A stretch of 28,527 bases of DNA from Sphingobacteriaceae bacterium UBA6709 (lineage in GTDB: Bacteria; Bacteroidota; Bacteroidia; Sphingobacteriales; Sphingobacteriaceae). Where the stretch lies: positions 1 to 28,527 of the forward strand of contig DKIV01000005.1 in assembly GCA_002454425.1 (NCBI GenBank). The letters are read 5' to 3'. Below are positions 7,222-15,634 of this stretch, in pieces. Every line of letters starts with the position of its first letter. The first letter of the stretch is position 1. A model generated the notes under the pieces. It saw only the letters and a list, made by a program, of their open reading frames with translations. It ran no database searches and was not told where the DNA came from. Made by a program: the position numbers and the translations under genes.

Positions 7222-8775
7222 ATGCAAGGAACCTCCATATTGTGGGCCGATGATGAAATCGAATTTCTTAAACCGCACATTATCTTTCTCAAAGAAAAAG
7301 GTTATGAAATTACCACTGTTACCAACGGAACAGATGCTTTGGACACATTCAAAGGCACCCGTTTTGATTTAGTATTCCTTGATGAGAATATGCCGGGTAT
7401 GACGGGACTGGAGACGCTGGCGGAAATTAAGAACATAAATCCGGATATCCCGATAGTGCTGATAACCAAGAATGAGGAAGAGTATCTTATGGAAGATGCT
7501 ATCGGTTCAAAGATCGATGACTACCTTATAAAGCCGGTGAACCCGCGACAACTCTTATTATCAATAAAGAAACTCACAGAGAACAAGCGCCTGGTTAGCG
7601 AGAAAACCTCTATGGCTTACCAGCAGGACTTCAGAAACCTGGGCATGACGCTTAATGACAATCTCAACTTTTCTGAATGGGTAGATATCTATAAGAAACT
7701 CGTATACTGGGAGCTGTCATTAGAAAAATTGGAAGACGCGGGCATGCATGAGATCCTGACGATGCAGAAGGCGGAGGCTAATGTGCAGTTCAGTAAGTTT
7801 ATTGAAAAGAACTACCTGTCGTGGATCAAGACGCCTGAGGACGCACCTGTAATGTCGCATAAGCTATTAAAAGAACGCCTGTTCCCGGCATTGAATAGCG
7901 AAGAGCCTACGTTCTTTATCCTCATTGACAATCTAAGATATGACCAGTGGAAGACTATAAACTCGGTAATTACCGAGTATTTCCATATGCAAGAGGAAGA
8001 GACTTATTATAGCATTCTTCCCACGGCTACGCAGTATGCGAGAAATGCTATTTTTTCGGGACTTCTTCCTATTGATATGGAAAAGCGTTTCCCGCAGATG
8101 TGGCAGAATGATGAGGATGAGGGTGGCAAGAATCTCTTTGAAGAGCAATTCCTCGCAGATCAGATTAAACGTTCCTTACGAAAGGATATCAAGTTCTCTT
8201 ATAACAAGATCCTTACTTACGAACAGGGTAAAGATATTTCGGAGAACTTTAATAACCTGATGAACAATGATCTGAATGTGATCGTGTATAATTTTGTCGA
8301 TATGCTGTCGCATGCGCGGACAGACATGGCGATGATTAGAGAACTGGCAAATGATGAGGCGGCATATCGCTCCATTACGCTGTCATGGTTTATACATTCT
8401 CCCTTATTGGAACTATTGAAGAAGCTTGCCCAGAAAAAGGTGAAAGTGGTGGTCACTACTGATCACGGCACCATCAGGGTAAAGCATCCGAGTAAACTTA
8501 TTGGCGACAGAAATACTAATACAAATTTACGGTATAAGCAGGGTAAGAACCTTAACTTCATTGCCCGCGACGTATTTCATGTTAAGAATCCGAGCGATGC
8601 AGCACTGCCACGCCTGCATGTTAGTTCTAGCTTCGTATTTGCGAAGGAGGATACCTACTTTGTGTACCCTAACAATTACAATCACTTTGTGAATTTCTAT
8701 AATGAGACATTCCAGCACGGCGGCATATCTCTTGAGGAAATTATTGTACCCTACATTACGTACATTCCAAGATAA
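7222..8775 (+). CDS. porX: PorX, response regulator with PglZ effector domain (type IX secretion)
   Basis: PorX pairs with the kinase PorY in Bacteroidota to control the type IX secretion system, in Porphyromonas via the sigma factor SigP. The receiver domain (about 1-125) has the acidic pair Asp10/Asp11, phospho-acceptor Asp54 (FLDENMPG) and Lys104 (LIKPVN). A linker leads to an alkaline-phosphatase-superfamily PglZ domain (about 220-517). Its metal and nucleophile motifs are visible: FILIDNLRYDQW, PTATQYARNAIFSG, NFVDMLSH, VVTTDHGT and FQHGGISLEEIIVP. The length of 517 fits PorX. The C-terminal domain is reported to be a zinc-dependent phosphodiesterase acting on oligonucleotides. It is transcribed ahead of tsaE and the alanine-dehydrogenase-like gene, but its own terminator (8803-8865) follows. 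No T9SS structural genes are in the window. Confidence 0.95.
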   Translation: MQGTSILWADDEIEFLKPHIIFLKEKGYEITTVTNGTDALDTFKGTRFDLVFLDENMPGMTGLETLAEIKNINPDIPIVLITKNEEEYLMEDAIGSKIDDYLIKPVNPRQLLLSIKKLTENKRLVSEKTSMAYQQDFRNLGMTLNDNLNFSEWVDIYKKLVYWELSLEKLEDAGMHEILTMQKAEANVQFSKFIEKNYLSWIKTPEDAPVMSHKLLKERLFPALNSEEPTFFILIDNLRYDQWKTINSVITEYFHMQEEETYYSILPTATQYARNAIFSGLLPIDMEKRFPQMWQNDEDEGGKNLFEEQFLADQIKRSLRKDIKFSYNKILTYEQGKDISENFNNLMNNDLNVIVYNFVDMLSHARTDMAMIRELANDEAAYRSITLSWFIHSPLLELLKKLAQKKVKVVVTTDHGTIRVKHPSKLIGDRNTNTNLRYKQGKNLNFIARDVFHVKNPSDAALPRLHVSSSFVFAKEDTYFVYPNNYNHFVNFYNETFQHGGISLEEIIVPYITYIPR

Positions 8776-8802
8776 AGCAGCAGCATAACTTATTTCCAAA
8801 AT

Positions 8803-8865
8803 GCACCACTTGTCCGCGGGTATCGTTCGTCGATAACAGGGCGGGACGGGTGGTGCTACAATTTT
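8803..8865 (+). terminator. Large hairpin terminator after porX
   Basis: GCACCAC (8803-8809) pairs with GTGGTGC (8850-8856). The stem continues with G-U pairs and GTCC/GGAC, and an inner TATCG/CGATA stem (8821-8825 with 8831-8835) closes the top. A T-run (8862-8866) follows shortly. It ends porX transcription before the tsaE promoter. Confidence 0.7.
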
Positions 8866-8908
8866 TCAAGTTCGAAAAAAAAGCGGCGGCGTATGATGCA
8901 AGTCCGCT

Positions 8909-8916
8909 TATATTTG
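8909..8916 (+). promoter_or_regulatory. -7 box (TATATTTG) of tsaE
   Basis: An exact TAnnTTTG match ending 4 bases before the tsaE ATG at 8921. The transcription start should fall on or beside the A of the start codon. No TTG is seen 19 bases upstream. Confidence 0.65.
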
Positions 8917-8920
8917 TAAT

Positions 8921-9337
8921 ATGACTATTGAAGTTAAGGGGCTGAAAGATCTGCCAGGTGCGGCGATACAGTTGCTGGAATTTGCAAAAGAACAACGCAT
9001 CTTTCTTTTCTATGGAGAAATGGGCGCGGGCAAAACTACATTTATTAAGGACATCTGCGCGGCACTGGGAGTGACGGAGATCGTATCAAGTCCCACATTT
9101 TCTATTGTAAATGAGTATGACAATGGCACGTTGAGGCTTTATCATTTCGATTTCTACCGGCTTAAGCGAGAGACGGAGGCCCTGGATCTGGGATATGAGG
9201 ATTATTTCTATTCAGGCGACTATTGTTTCATCGAATGGCCGGAAAAAATTCCTAACTTACTGCCCCCACATTTTGTTGAAGTGAGGATCAGCGACAATGG
9301 CGATGGGTCTCGTGTTATTGAGGCTCAGTTGAATTAA
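8921..9337 (+). CDS. tsaE: tRNA threonylcarbamoyladenosine biosynthesis ATPase TsaE
   Basis: TsaE is the small P-loop ATPase that works with TsaB and TsaD to make the t6A modification at position 37 of ANN-decoding tRNAs. Walker A is GEMGAGKT (32-39, Lys38). SPTFSIVNEY, LYHFDFYRL and CFIEWPEKIPNLLP are the family's further conserved segments in the correct order. The length of 138 is typical. It lies between porX and the alanine-dehydrogenase-like gene, an order I recall as common in Bacteroidota. A promoter box 4 bases upstream suggests a leaderless message, and the next gene starts 55 bases downstream on the same strand. Confidence 0.95.
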   Translation: MTIEVKGLKDLPGAAIQLLEFAKEQRIFLFYGEMGAGKTTFIKDICAALGVTEIVSSPTFSIVNEYDNGTLRLYHFDFYRLKRETEALDLGYEDYFYSGDYCFIEWPEKIPNLLPPHFVEVRISDNGDGSRVIEAQLN

Positions 9338-9392
9338 ACTGATAGGAAACAGCAGGCAAAGATCGCTCATTTAAAGAAACAGCAAAGGCACC

Positions 9393-10607
9393 ATGGTACA
9401 TGATATTTCTGAAATAGCCAAACAGGCGCTCCTGCAGCCTCAGGAGACCATGCTTGAAACCAGAAAGAAGAAAAACTCTTTGTTTATTGGTATACCTAAG
9501 GAATCATCATTTCAGGAAAACCGTATTGCCCTTACGCCGCTTTCCGTAGCACTGTTGGTGAGCAATGGCCATCAGGTATATATGGAAGCCGGAGCTGGTG
9601 AGGGTGCGAAATTTTCGGACTCAGACTACAGCGAACAGGGAGCACGCATCATTTACGACAAGAAAGAGGTATTTAAAGCCGACATTATCATAAAGATTGG
9701 CCCTCCGACGCAGGAAGAGATCGCGATGATGAAGCCTATGCAGGTTCTCTTTTCGACCTTGCAGATGTCGACGCTTAAAGCGGATTCGCTGGAGGCTATG
9801 ATGAAGAAGAAGATCACCGCTCTTTCCTATGAATATTTGAGAGACGAAGGTGGAGTGCTATCGGTAATACGCTCGATGAGCGAGATCGTAGGTGCTACGT
9901 CCATCTTGATCGCGGCAGAATATCTAAGCAATGTTTTTGACGGCAAGGGTCTGATGCTGGGAGGAATTACGGGAGTACCGCCGACAGAAATTGTAATTCT
10001 TGGTGCTGGCACCGTGGCGGAATATGCCACCAGAGCGGCAATCTCTCTGGGAGCGGAAGTGAAAGTTTTTGACAGTTCTATTTATCGTTTACGCCGCTTG
10101 CAGAATAATGTCGGAAACAGAGTGTTCACTTCTGTAATACAGCCTCTTGTTCTCAATAAGGCCATTACTACGTGTGATGTAGTCATTGGCGCTATCCGTG
10201 CAAAGCACGGATTAAGTCCCTGCATAGTAAGCGAGGAGACCGTGAGCCGCATGAAGCAAAACTCTATCCTTATTGACGTAAGCATTGATCAGGGGGGATG
10301 TTTTGAGACCTCCCGGGTGACTAATCATACTCACCCCGTGTTCCGAAAATATGATGTTATTCATTATTGTGTGCCCAATATAGCGTCGAGAGTTGCCCGT
10401 ACCGCGACTTACGCCTTGACGAATATCTTCACGCCAATACTTATGGACATTGGCGAAACGGGCGGAATTATGAACGTTATCTGGGAAAAACCAGGCATAC
10501 GAAATGCCATATATTTGTATCAGGGGCACCTGACAAATAAGGATCTTGCCGACCGCTTTAACATACCGCCTAAAGACCTCGAGCTCCTTATTATCTCTCA
10601 ACGATAA
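9393..10607 (+). CDS. Alanine dehydrogenase / PNT family protein lacking the catalytic His
   Basis: A cytosolic NAD-binding protein related to alanine dehydrogenase, which interconverts L-alanine and pyruvate plus ammonia. The 404 residues carry a ~28-residue N-terminal extension ahead of the core IGIPKESSFQENRIALTP. Against M. tuberculosis enzyme positions, Arg44 (R15), Lys101 (K75, IIIKIGPP) and Asp299 (D270, SIDQGGCFE) are kept, but His96 is replaced by Gln124 (LFSTLQMS; known enzymes read LHLA). The Rossmann motif is GAGTVAEYA (204-212). It follows tsaE by 55 bases without a clear promoter box, so co-transcription is likely. Whether it oxidises alanine is uncertain; databases would probably label it alanine dehydrogenase. 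Confidence 0.85.
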   Translation: MVHDISEIAKQALLQPQETMLETRKKKNSLFIGIPKESSFQENRIALTPLSVALLVSNGHQVYMEAGAGEGAKFSDSDYSEQGARIIYDKKEVFKADIIIKIGPPTQEEIAMMKPMQVLFSTLQMSTLKADSLEAMMKKKITALSYEYLRDEGGVLSVIRSMSEIVGATSILIAAEYLSNVFDGKGLMLGGITGVPPTEIVILGAGTVAEYATRAAISLGAEVKVFDSSIYRLRRLQNNVGNRVFTSVIQPLVLNKAITTCDVVIGAIRAKHGLSPCIVSEETVSRMKQNSILIDVSIDQGGCFETSRVTNHTHPVFRKYDVIHYCVPNIASRVARTATYALTNIFTPILMDIGETGGIMNVIWEKPGIRNAIYLYQGHLTNKDLADRFNIPPKDLELLIISQR

Positions 10608-10866
10608 GCTATAAACGCCTACGGGCAGTTTTTTTTAAAACACTTTGTCGTAAATATCATTTTTATTCTGAAAGCTTTAGCATTAGGCTCAAGGCTAAGA
10701 GCTACCTATTTTTTGCGTAATGATGATCTCCGTTCATTGTCGCGTCGCGGCAGTAAACCGGCAACATGACGCGTCTGTCATCGCTGCAACGGAGCACGTC
10801 GAAGAAATAAGTATCAGGAAGCTTTCAACTGTTAAGTAGAGAACTCTTAAACACAAATAGAAAAGA
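10608..10866. other. Intergenic gap with no gene seen
   Basis: A run of eight T (10629-10636) after a weak GCC/GGC stem, 21 bases past the preceding stop, may terminate the alanine-dehydrogenase-like gene. ATGAC (10765-10769) and GTCAT (10776-10780) form a small inverted repeat around a GACGCGTC palindrome. I find no convincing promoter box directly before the next gene. Confidence 0.4.
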
Positions 10867-11853
10867 ATGAAACTGACGAAACAATACTTCAAAGATCTGT
10901 GGCATGTTATTTTGGGCGCTGGAACGGCATTTTCAGAGGACAAAGCATTGAAATATAGCGCTTCCTTATCCTATTACACCATCTTCGCGCTATCGCCATT
11001 AATCGTGCTTATCATATCCATAGCCAGCCTCTTCTATGAACAGGGAGATATCCAGACCAAGGTATTCAGCGAAATGCAAGTGCTAGTGGGTCCCTCGGCC
11101 ACCGAGCAGCTCCAGGCAATCATTGAGAAAAGTGCCCTTTCGGGCGGATCAGTGATCTCTCTGATCATTAGTATTGTCATTCTGCTCGTGGGTGCCTCGG
11201 CTATCTTTACGGAGATTCAGGACACGCTGAATATTATCTGGAGAGTACGCCCGAAACCTAAAAGAGGTTTCCAAAAAATGCTGATCAACAGAGTACTATC
11301 TTTTTCTATGATATTGGGACTGGGCTTTTTGCTGGTAGTGTCATTGATCGTCAATGGAGTGGTTGCTGCCATTAGTCAGCGTCTGCAGCTGTATTTTCCG
11401 GAGATAACGATTGTATTGGTACAGGCATTCAATGTTCTGTTAACCTTCTTAATCATCTCATTGCTCTTCGGCACAATCTTCAAGGTGCTACCGGATGTTG
11501 AAATCACGTGGAAGGATGTTCGTGTGGGAGCCATCGCGACGGCCTTGTTATTTATGCTTGGACGCTTCCTGATAGGTTTATATCTAGAGCTTGCGGGCAC
11601 AGGATCTACCTTTGGCGCTGCGGGGTCATTGATAGTAATTCTGACTTGGGTATATTATACGGCCGCTATTGTATATTTCGGTGCGGAGTTTACGCAGGTT
11701 TACGCGGAGAAATTCGGCACAGCCATTCGCCCATCGCAATATGCCGTAGCGGTGGTTCAAGAGGAAAAGGAACTGGTCGTTGATGAACTCCCATCGCAGA
11801 ATCATTGCGCCACAGATGATCCCGCGGAGGATTGTGCTGAGGATAATACTTAA
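10867..11853 (+). CDS. YihY/BrkB-family inner membrane protein
   Basis: An integral membrane protein of the YihY (UPF0761, formerly ribonuclease BN-like) family. A cytoplasmic N-terminus leads to the signature ALKYSASLSYYTIFALSPL (about 28-46), followed by about six membrane segments: roughly 34-56, 94-117, 138-160, 180-200, 215-235 and 245-270. AGSLIVILTWVYYTAAIVYFGAEFT is the characteristic last helix. The C-terminus is acidic and likely cytoplasmic (DDPAEDCAEDNT). The family's function is not settled; it is not an RNase. The length of 328 is normal. It ends 18 bases before the M1 peptidase gene, which has its own -7 box inside that gap. Confidence 0.92.
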   Translation: MKLTKQYFKDLWHVILGAGTAFSEDKALKYSASLSYYTIFALSPLIVLIISIASLFYEQGDIQTKVFSEMQVLVGPSATEQLQAIIEKSALSGGSVISLIISIVILLVGASAIFTEIQDTLNIIWRVRPKPKRGFQKMLINRVLSFSMILGLGFLLVVSLIVNGVVAAISQRLQLYFPEITIVLVQAFNVLLTFLIISLLFGTIFKVLPDVEITWKDVRVGAIATALLFMLGRFLIGLYLELAGTGSTFGAAGSLIVILTWVYYTAAIVYFGAEFTQVYAEKFGTAIRPSQYAVAVVQEEKELVVDELPSQNHCATDDPAEDCAEDNT

Positions 11854-11859
11854 TTGTTT

Positions 11860-11867
11860 TACTTTTG
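11860..11867 (+). promoter_or_regulatory. -7 box (TACTTTTG) of the M1 aminopeptidase gene
   Basis: An exact TAnnTTTG match ending 4 bases before the ATG at 11872. It predicts a transcript with essentially no leader. Confidence 0.65.
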
Positions 11868-11871
11868 AAAG

Positions 11872-13716
11872 ATGAAGTTAACATTTGTTGTTTTTCTATT
11901 GACTTTTGTTCTGGCAGGCTGCTCAGAGCAGAAGGTAAGTCGCCACATTGGTGACCCCCATTCATTTGCCCGACCGCAGGAGGTTGTTGTAACCCATCTT
12001 GACCTGAGCCTGAGTGCCGATTTTGAGAAGCATGAGCTTAGTGGTACTGCAGTATGGGACATTGAAAATAAGACAAACAGCAAAGAGCTTATTCTTGACA
12101 CGCGCGATCTTAAAATTACCAGAGTAAGCACCCAGGATTCTACACAAACATTAAAATACTCTTTCGGCATTGCTGACCCGATTATGGGTTCGGCATTGAA
12201 AATCGAGTTGAAACCAAATACTACGAAGGTACGTATCTGGTATACCACATCAAATAAGGCGGCGGCATTGCAATGGCTAACACCGGAACAAACAGCGGGA
12301 AAAAAGTATCCTTTCCTTTACACGCAATCGGAAGCTATTCTTGCCAGAACCTGGATACCTTGCCAGGATAGTCCGGGAATACGCTTTACATACAACGCTA
12401 CGATAAAGGTTCCGGGAAACCTACTAGCATTGATGAGTGCGGAGAATCCGCAGAGCAAGAATAGTACAGGTCGTTACTCTTTCAAGCAAGCCCACGCAAT
12501 TCCTTCTTACCTGATGGCTCTGGCTATTGGCGACATACAGTTTAAGAGCGTAGATGAGCGCTCCGGGGTGTATGCGGAGCCGGTAACGCTATCAAAGGCG
12601 GCCTGGGAGTTTGGAGAGATGGGAAAGATGATCACTGCCGCGGAGAAACTATATGGCCCTTACGCCTGGGGTAGATATGATGTTCTGGTATTACCTCCGT
12701 CATTTCCTTTCGGAGGCATGGAAAATCCAATGCTTACCTTCGCTACACCTACCGTTATTGCCGGCGATCGATCGCTTGTAAGCCTGATAGCTCATGAACT
12801 TGCCCATAGCTGGAGCGGCAATCTGGTGACTAACGCCACCTGGAATGACTTCTGGCTGAACGAGGGCTTCACAACCTACTTCGAGCGGCGAATTGTAGAG
12901 GAGGTGTATGGTAAAGAAGAAGCGAAGATGCAAGAGTCTTTAGCTTTTGGTTATCTGAAAGATATCATAGCGGAGTTGGGAGAAACGAACCATGATACAA
13001 AGCTTAAAGGAGAACTCGCGGGCAGGGATCCTGATGAGGGGATGAATGATATTGCGTATGAAAAGGGCTACTTCTTTCTAAGAAAAATTGAATCTGTAGT
13101 AGGTCGTAAGACTTTCGATAGCTTCTTAAAGAATTATTTCCATGAGCATGCTTTCCATTCTATAACTACAGAGGATTTCCTGCGCGATCTGGAGAGCAAA
13201 CTTCTGGCGCAAAATACGGCATGGAGTGAGGCAATAAATGTAAACTCCTGGGTATATGAAACGGGCATCCCGGCAAACATCACTCCGGTAGATTCGAAAT
13301 CTTTTGATGCTATAGATTCTGCACTGGCAAGCTGGAATGGCTCAATGCGTATCGAGGGGTTAAAGCAAATGGTAAATAGCGCCAATGAAAAAATCTATTT
13401 CATCAAAATGCTTCCGGATAGTATTGGCATCAATGGTCTTACGGAAGTTGACAGAGAGTTTGGCTTTACGAATTCCGGAAACGCTGAGGTAGAATTTGCA
13501 TGGTACATGCTGTGCCTGAAGAAGAACTATAAGCCTGCATATCCCAATATTGAGCGCTTCCTTACACGCGTAGGACGGCGTAAATTTGTAGAACCGCTAT
13601 TCAAACAGATGATTAGTACCGGGGAAGGTAAAGAATGGGCAAGGAAGATTTACTCCCGCTCGAGAGAAAACTATCATTCGGTAACATACAACTCTATAGA
13701 CAACCTGATGCGATAA
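11872..13716 (+). CDS. M1-family zinc aminopeptidase, lipoprotein (LTA4 hydrolase-like)
   Basis: A predicted cell-envelope lipoprotein that trims N-terminal residues from peptides. The N-terminus MKLTFVVFLLTFVLAGC is a lipoprotein signal with lipobox LAGC (Cys17). The beta-rich N-terminal domain precedes the substrate-amine motif GGMEN (281-285) and the zinc site HELAH (308-312) with Glu331 in NEGF, giving HExxH-X18-E. The proton-donor tyrosine is in AYEKGYFFL, as in LTA4 hydrolase. The 614-residue length and the C-terminal helical region after WVYETGIPAN also match LTA4 hydrolase-type members. All catalytic residues are present. It is followed by a bidirectional terminator facing the convergent TRIC gene. 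Confidence 0.95.
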   Translation: MKLTFVVFLLTFVLAGCSEQKVSRHIGDPHSFARPQEVVVTHLDLSLSADFEKHELSGTAVWDIENKTNSKELILDTRDLKITRVSTQDSTQTLKYSFGIADPIMGSALKIELKPNTTKVRIWYTTSNKAAALQWLTPEQTAGKKYPFLYTQSEAILARTWIPCQDSPGIRFTYNATIKVPGNLLALMSAENPQSKNSTGRYSFKQAHAIPSYLMALAIGDIQFKSVDERSGVYAEPVTLSKAAWEFGEMGKMITAAEKLYGPYAWGRYDVLVLPPSFPFGGMENPMLTFATPTVIAGDRSLVSLIAHELAHSWSGNLVTNATWNDFWLNEGFTTYFERRIVEEVYGKEEAKMQESLAFGYLKDIIAELGETNHDTKLKGELAGRDPDEGMNDIAYEKGYFFLRKIESVVGRKTFDSFLKNYFHEHAFHSITTEDFLRDLESKLLAQNTAWSEAINVNSWVYETGIPANITPVDSKSFDAIDSALASWNGSMRIEGLKQMVNSANEKIYFIKMLPDSIGINGLTEVDREFGFTNSGNAEVEFAWYMLCLKKNYKPAYPNIERFLTRVGRRKFVEPLFKQMISTGEGKEWARKIYSRSRENYHSVTYNSIDNLMR

Positions 13717-13723
13717 GCGTCAT

Positions 13724-13765
13724 ACAAAACGGACAGTTGGCAAATATGCAAGCTGTCCGTTTTGT
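13724..13765. terminator. Bidirectional terminator between convergent genes
   Basis: A perfect 13-bp inverted repeat: ACAAAACGGACAG (13724-13736) and CTGTCCGTTTTGT (13753-13765), loop 16 bases. The T-rich end of each arm gives a U-tract in both directions, serving the M1 peptidase (plus) and the TRIC gene (minus). Confidence 0.88.
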
Positions 13766-13805
13766 TATATATGATGAGTCTCCAAAGCTCAAAATACGGC
13801 GCACG

Positions 13806-14411
13806 TTAAGAATAGAAGCGCGGAATGCTCCAATTAAACTTTACCGCAACCAGACGGATCGAGCAAATAAGACAGATGGTTACGATACGCGCGACATCCA
13901 CAGGAACCACATGCTTAAAGCCAAAATAGAAAACCCCTCCTATTACACAGGCTGTCGCATAAATCTCTTTTCTGAAAATATGCGGAACGTCGTTAAGAAG
14001 AACGTCTCGCAAGACGCCTCCAAACGCTCCGGTAATGATTCCGAGGATGATGCATGAGGAGGGATCAAGATGATTAGCCAGGCCTTTTTGTATTCCTAAC
14101 ATGGTATATAAGCCTAGACCTATGGCATCAAACACAATGAATGTTATCTTTAAGTTCTTTATATAGTTTTTGATAAAAAGAGTAAGAAAACAAGACACGA
14201 ACACAATGATGGGGTAATGAGGAAGCTTCATCCAAAATACCGGAATATTCAGCAGTATGTCGCGGGTAGTCCCGCCGCCCAATGCCGTAACAAAACCAAT
14301 AATGGTTATACCAAAAGCATCAAAGCGCTTCTGCATCGCTGAAAAAGCTCCGGAAATAGCAAATACAATTACTCCTAGTAATTCTATAACAGAAGATATA
14401 TTGACGTCCAT
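13806..14411 (-). CDS. TRIC/UPF0126 family membrane protein (YicG-like)
   Basis: A membrane protein of 201 residues with about seven hydrophobic segments, built as two UPF0126 repeats. Each repeat carries a glycine-rich kink followed by arginine-aspartate: GGGTTRDILL in the first half and GGVLRDVLLN in the second. Prokaryotic members of the trimeric intracellular cation channel (TRIC) family are described as cation channels; related proteins have also been linked to amino acid export. Substrate here is unknown. A -7 box (14447-14454) lies 36 bases upstream, and the gene ends at the shared terminator with the M1 peptidase gene. Confidence 0.92.
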   Translation of the reverse strand: MDVNISSVIELLGVIVFAISGAFSAMQKRFDAFGITIIGFVTALGGGTTRDILLNIPVFWMKLPHYPIIVFVSCFLTLFIKNYIKNLKITFIVFDAIGLGLYTMLGIQKGLANHLDPSSCIILGIITGAFGGVLRDVLLNDVPHIFRKEIYATACVIGGVFYFGFKHVVPVDVARIVTICLICSIRLVAVKFNWSIPRFYS

Positions 14412-14446
14412 AGAGGGAAAACAGTGTTCGGCTAATAGCGTTTAAA

Positions 14447-14454
14447 CAAAGGTA
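14447..14454 (-). promoter_or_regulatory. -7 box (TACCTTTG) of the TRIC-family gene
   Basis: An exact TAnnTTTG match on the minus strand, 36 bases before the ATG at 14411. It implies a leader of about 30 nt. No clear -33 TTG at the standard distance. Confidence 0.6.
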
Positions 14455-14516
14455 AAGCTGATTTGTGCAATTTCTATGCGGGGGACAAGAAATTCTTTAG
14501 GATGTTATAATAATTG

Positions 14517-14564
14517 ATAAACGTATTAGGGCCAGATTGAAAAATCTGGCCCTAATACGTTTAT
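14517..14564 (-). terminator. Perfect 22-bp hairpin with 4-base loop after pit
   Basis: Arms 14517-14538 and 14543-14564 are perfectly complementary over 22 bp around a 4-base loop (GAAA on plus, TTTC on minus). It lies 44 bases past the pit stop. The sequence beyond it on the minus strand is AT-rich without a clean T-run, so it may end pit transcription, stabilise the pit mRNA 3' end, or both. Confidence 0.65.
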
Positions 14565-14607
14565 GGTAAAGCACCTCCAACCACAACCGTTAACGATTGC
14601 CGGAGAG

Positions 14608-15618
14608 CTATAAGAATAAATTGATAATGAAGTAAGTGAGACCTGCAAGAATAGCTGATACCGGAATCGTCAGGATCCAGGCCCAAACCAGGTTGATGGT
14701 CACCCCCCAGCGTACAGCAGATACGCGCTTTGTTAGTCCCACACCAATAATGGAACCCGTGATCGTATGCGTAGTAGACACAGGAATACCGAAGTGTTCG
14801 GTGATTCCCAGCGTAATTGCACCCGCGGTTTCAGCACCTACGCCTTCAAGAGGAGTAACTTTAGTAATTCGGGAACCCATAGTTTTCACAATTCTCCAAC
14901 CGCCACTCATTGTTCCAAGCGCGATGGCGCTATAACAAACAATAGGCACCCATTCAGGCATAGGCTCTTTGGAACCGATAACGCCCTGAGCCACCAAGGC
15001 TACATAAATAATACCCATAACCTTCTGAGCATCGTTACCTCCGTGAGCAAAGCTCAACGCCGCAGAAGAAACAAGCTGAAGTCTTTTGAACCACTTTTCC
15101 GCTGTCGCCGGCCGCGACCATCGGCTAAGGTTTATAATTATCAGGGTGATGATCACCGAAATGATCATACCTATAATCGGTGCTAACACAATAAACATGA
15201 GCACATTGATAACCGGTTCAAAATGTAGCGCCTCCATAGGCGAATGCCCATGTAACACAGCATACGTTATACCAGCACCAGCAAATCCACCGATGAGGGT
15301 GTGACTGGAGCTTGAAGGAATACCATAATACCAGGTAAAGAGGTTCCACGTGATAGCAGCTACGAGTCCTGCCAGAATAACGTGAATATTGATATAATCT
15401 TCAACTACCGTCTTAGCGATGGTATTAGCGACCTTATGATCGCTGAAGTAAAAGTATGCAGCAAAGTTAAATAACGCCGCCCAAAGCACCGCCTGGAATG
15501 GCGAAAGTACTTTCGTAGAAACGACCGTAGCGATGGAGTTTGCAGCATCATGGAATCCGTTGATATAGTCGAAACCAATTGCCAGAATTACCACTACCAC
15601 CAAAAGGGTTGTAATCAT
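14608..15618 (-). CDS. pit: Inorganic phosphate transporter, Pit family
   Basis: A multi-spanning inner-membrane transporter moving metal-phosphate with protons. The two inverted family repeats are visible: GFHDAANSIATVVST near the N-terminus and GGNDAQKVMG in the centre. The paired SSSSHTL and VSTTHTITGS segments of each half are also present. The 336-residue length fits Pit proteins without the large cytoplasmic insert. It begins 16 bases after the DUF47 gene, a pairing widely seen in bacteria, so both are almost certainly one transcript from the promoter at 16303-16336. The membrane-spanning hydrophobic pattern is intact throughout. Confidence 0.96.
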   Translation of the reverse strand: MITTLLVVVVILAIGFDYINGFHDAANSIATVVSTKVLSPFQAVLWAALFNFAAYFYFSDHKVANTIAKTVVEDYINIHVILAGLVAAITWNLFTWYYGIPSSSSHTLIGGFAGAGITYAVLHGHSPMEALHFEPVINVLMFIVLAPIIGMIISVIITLIIINLSRWSRPATAEKWFKRLQLVSSAALSFAHGGNDAQKVMGIIYVALVAQGVIGSKEPMPEWVPIVCYSAIALGTMSGGWRIVKTMGSRITKVTPLEGVGAETAGAITLGITEHFGIPVSTTHTITGSIIGVGLTKRVSAVRWGVTINLVWAWILTIPVSAILAGLTYFIINLFL

Positions 15619-15634
15619 TTTCTTTTGATTGAGA

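Noticed and set aside
7222..8775. PglZ domain as evidence for a BREX or phage-defence system
   Set aside because: The N-terminal receiver domain, the length and the neighbours identify PorX; no pglX, brxC or other defence genes are present.
9346..9384. Direct repeat GAAACAGCA (9346-9354 and 9376-9384) before the alanine-dehydrogenase-like gene
   Set aside because: Only two short copies in a low-complexity spacer; chance is a sufficient explanation.
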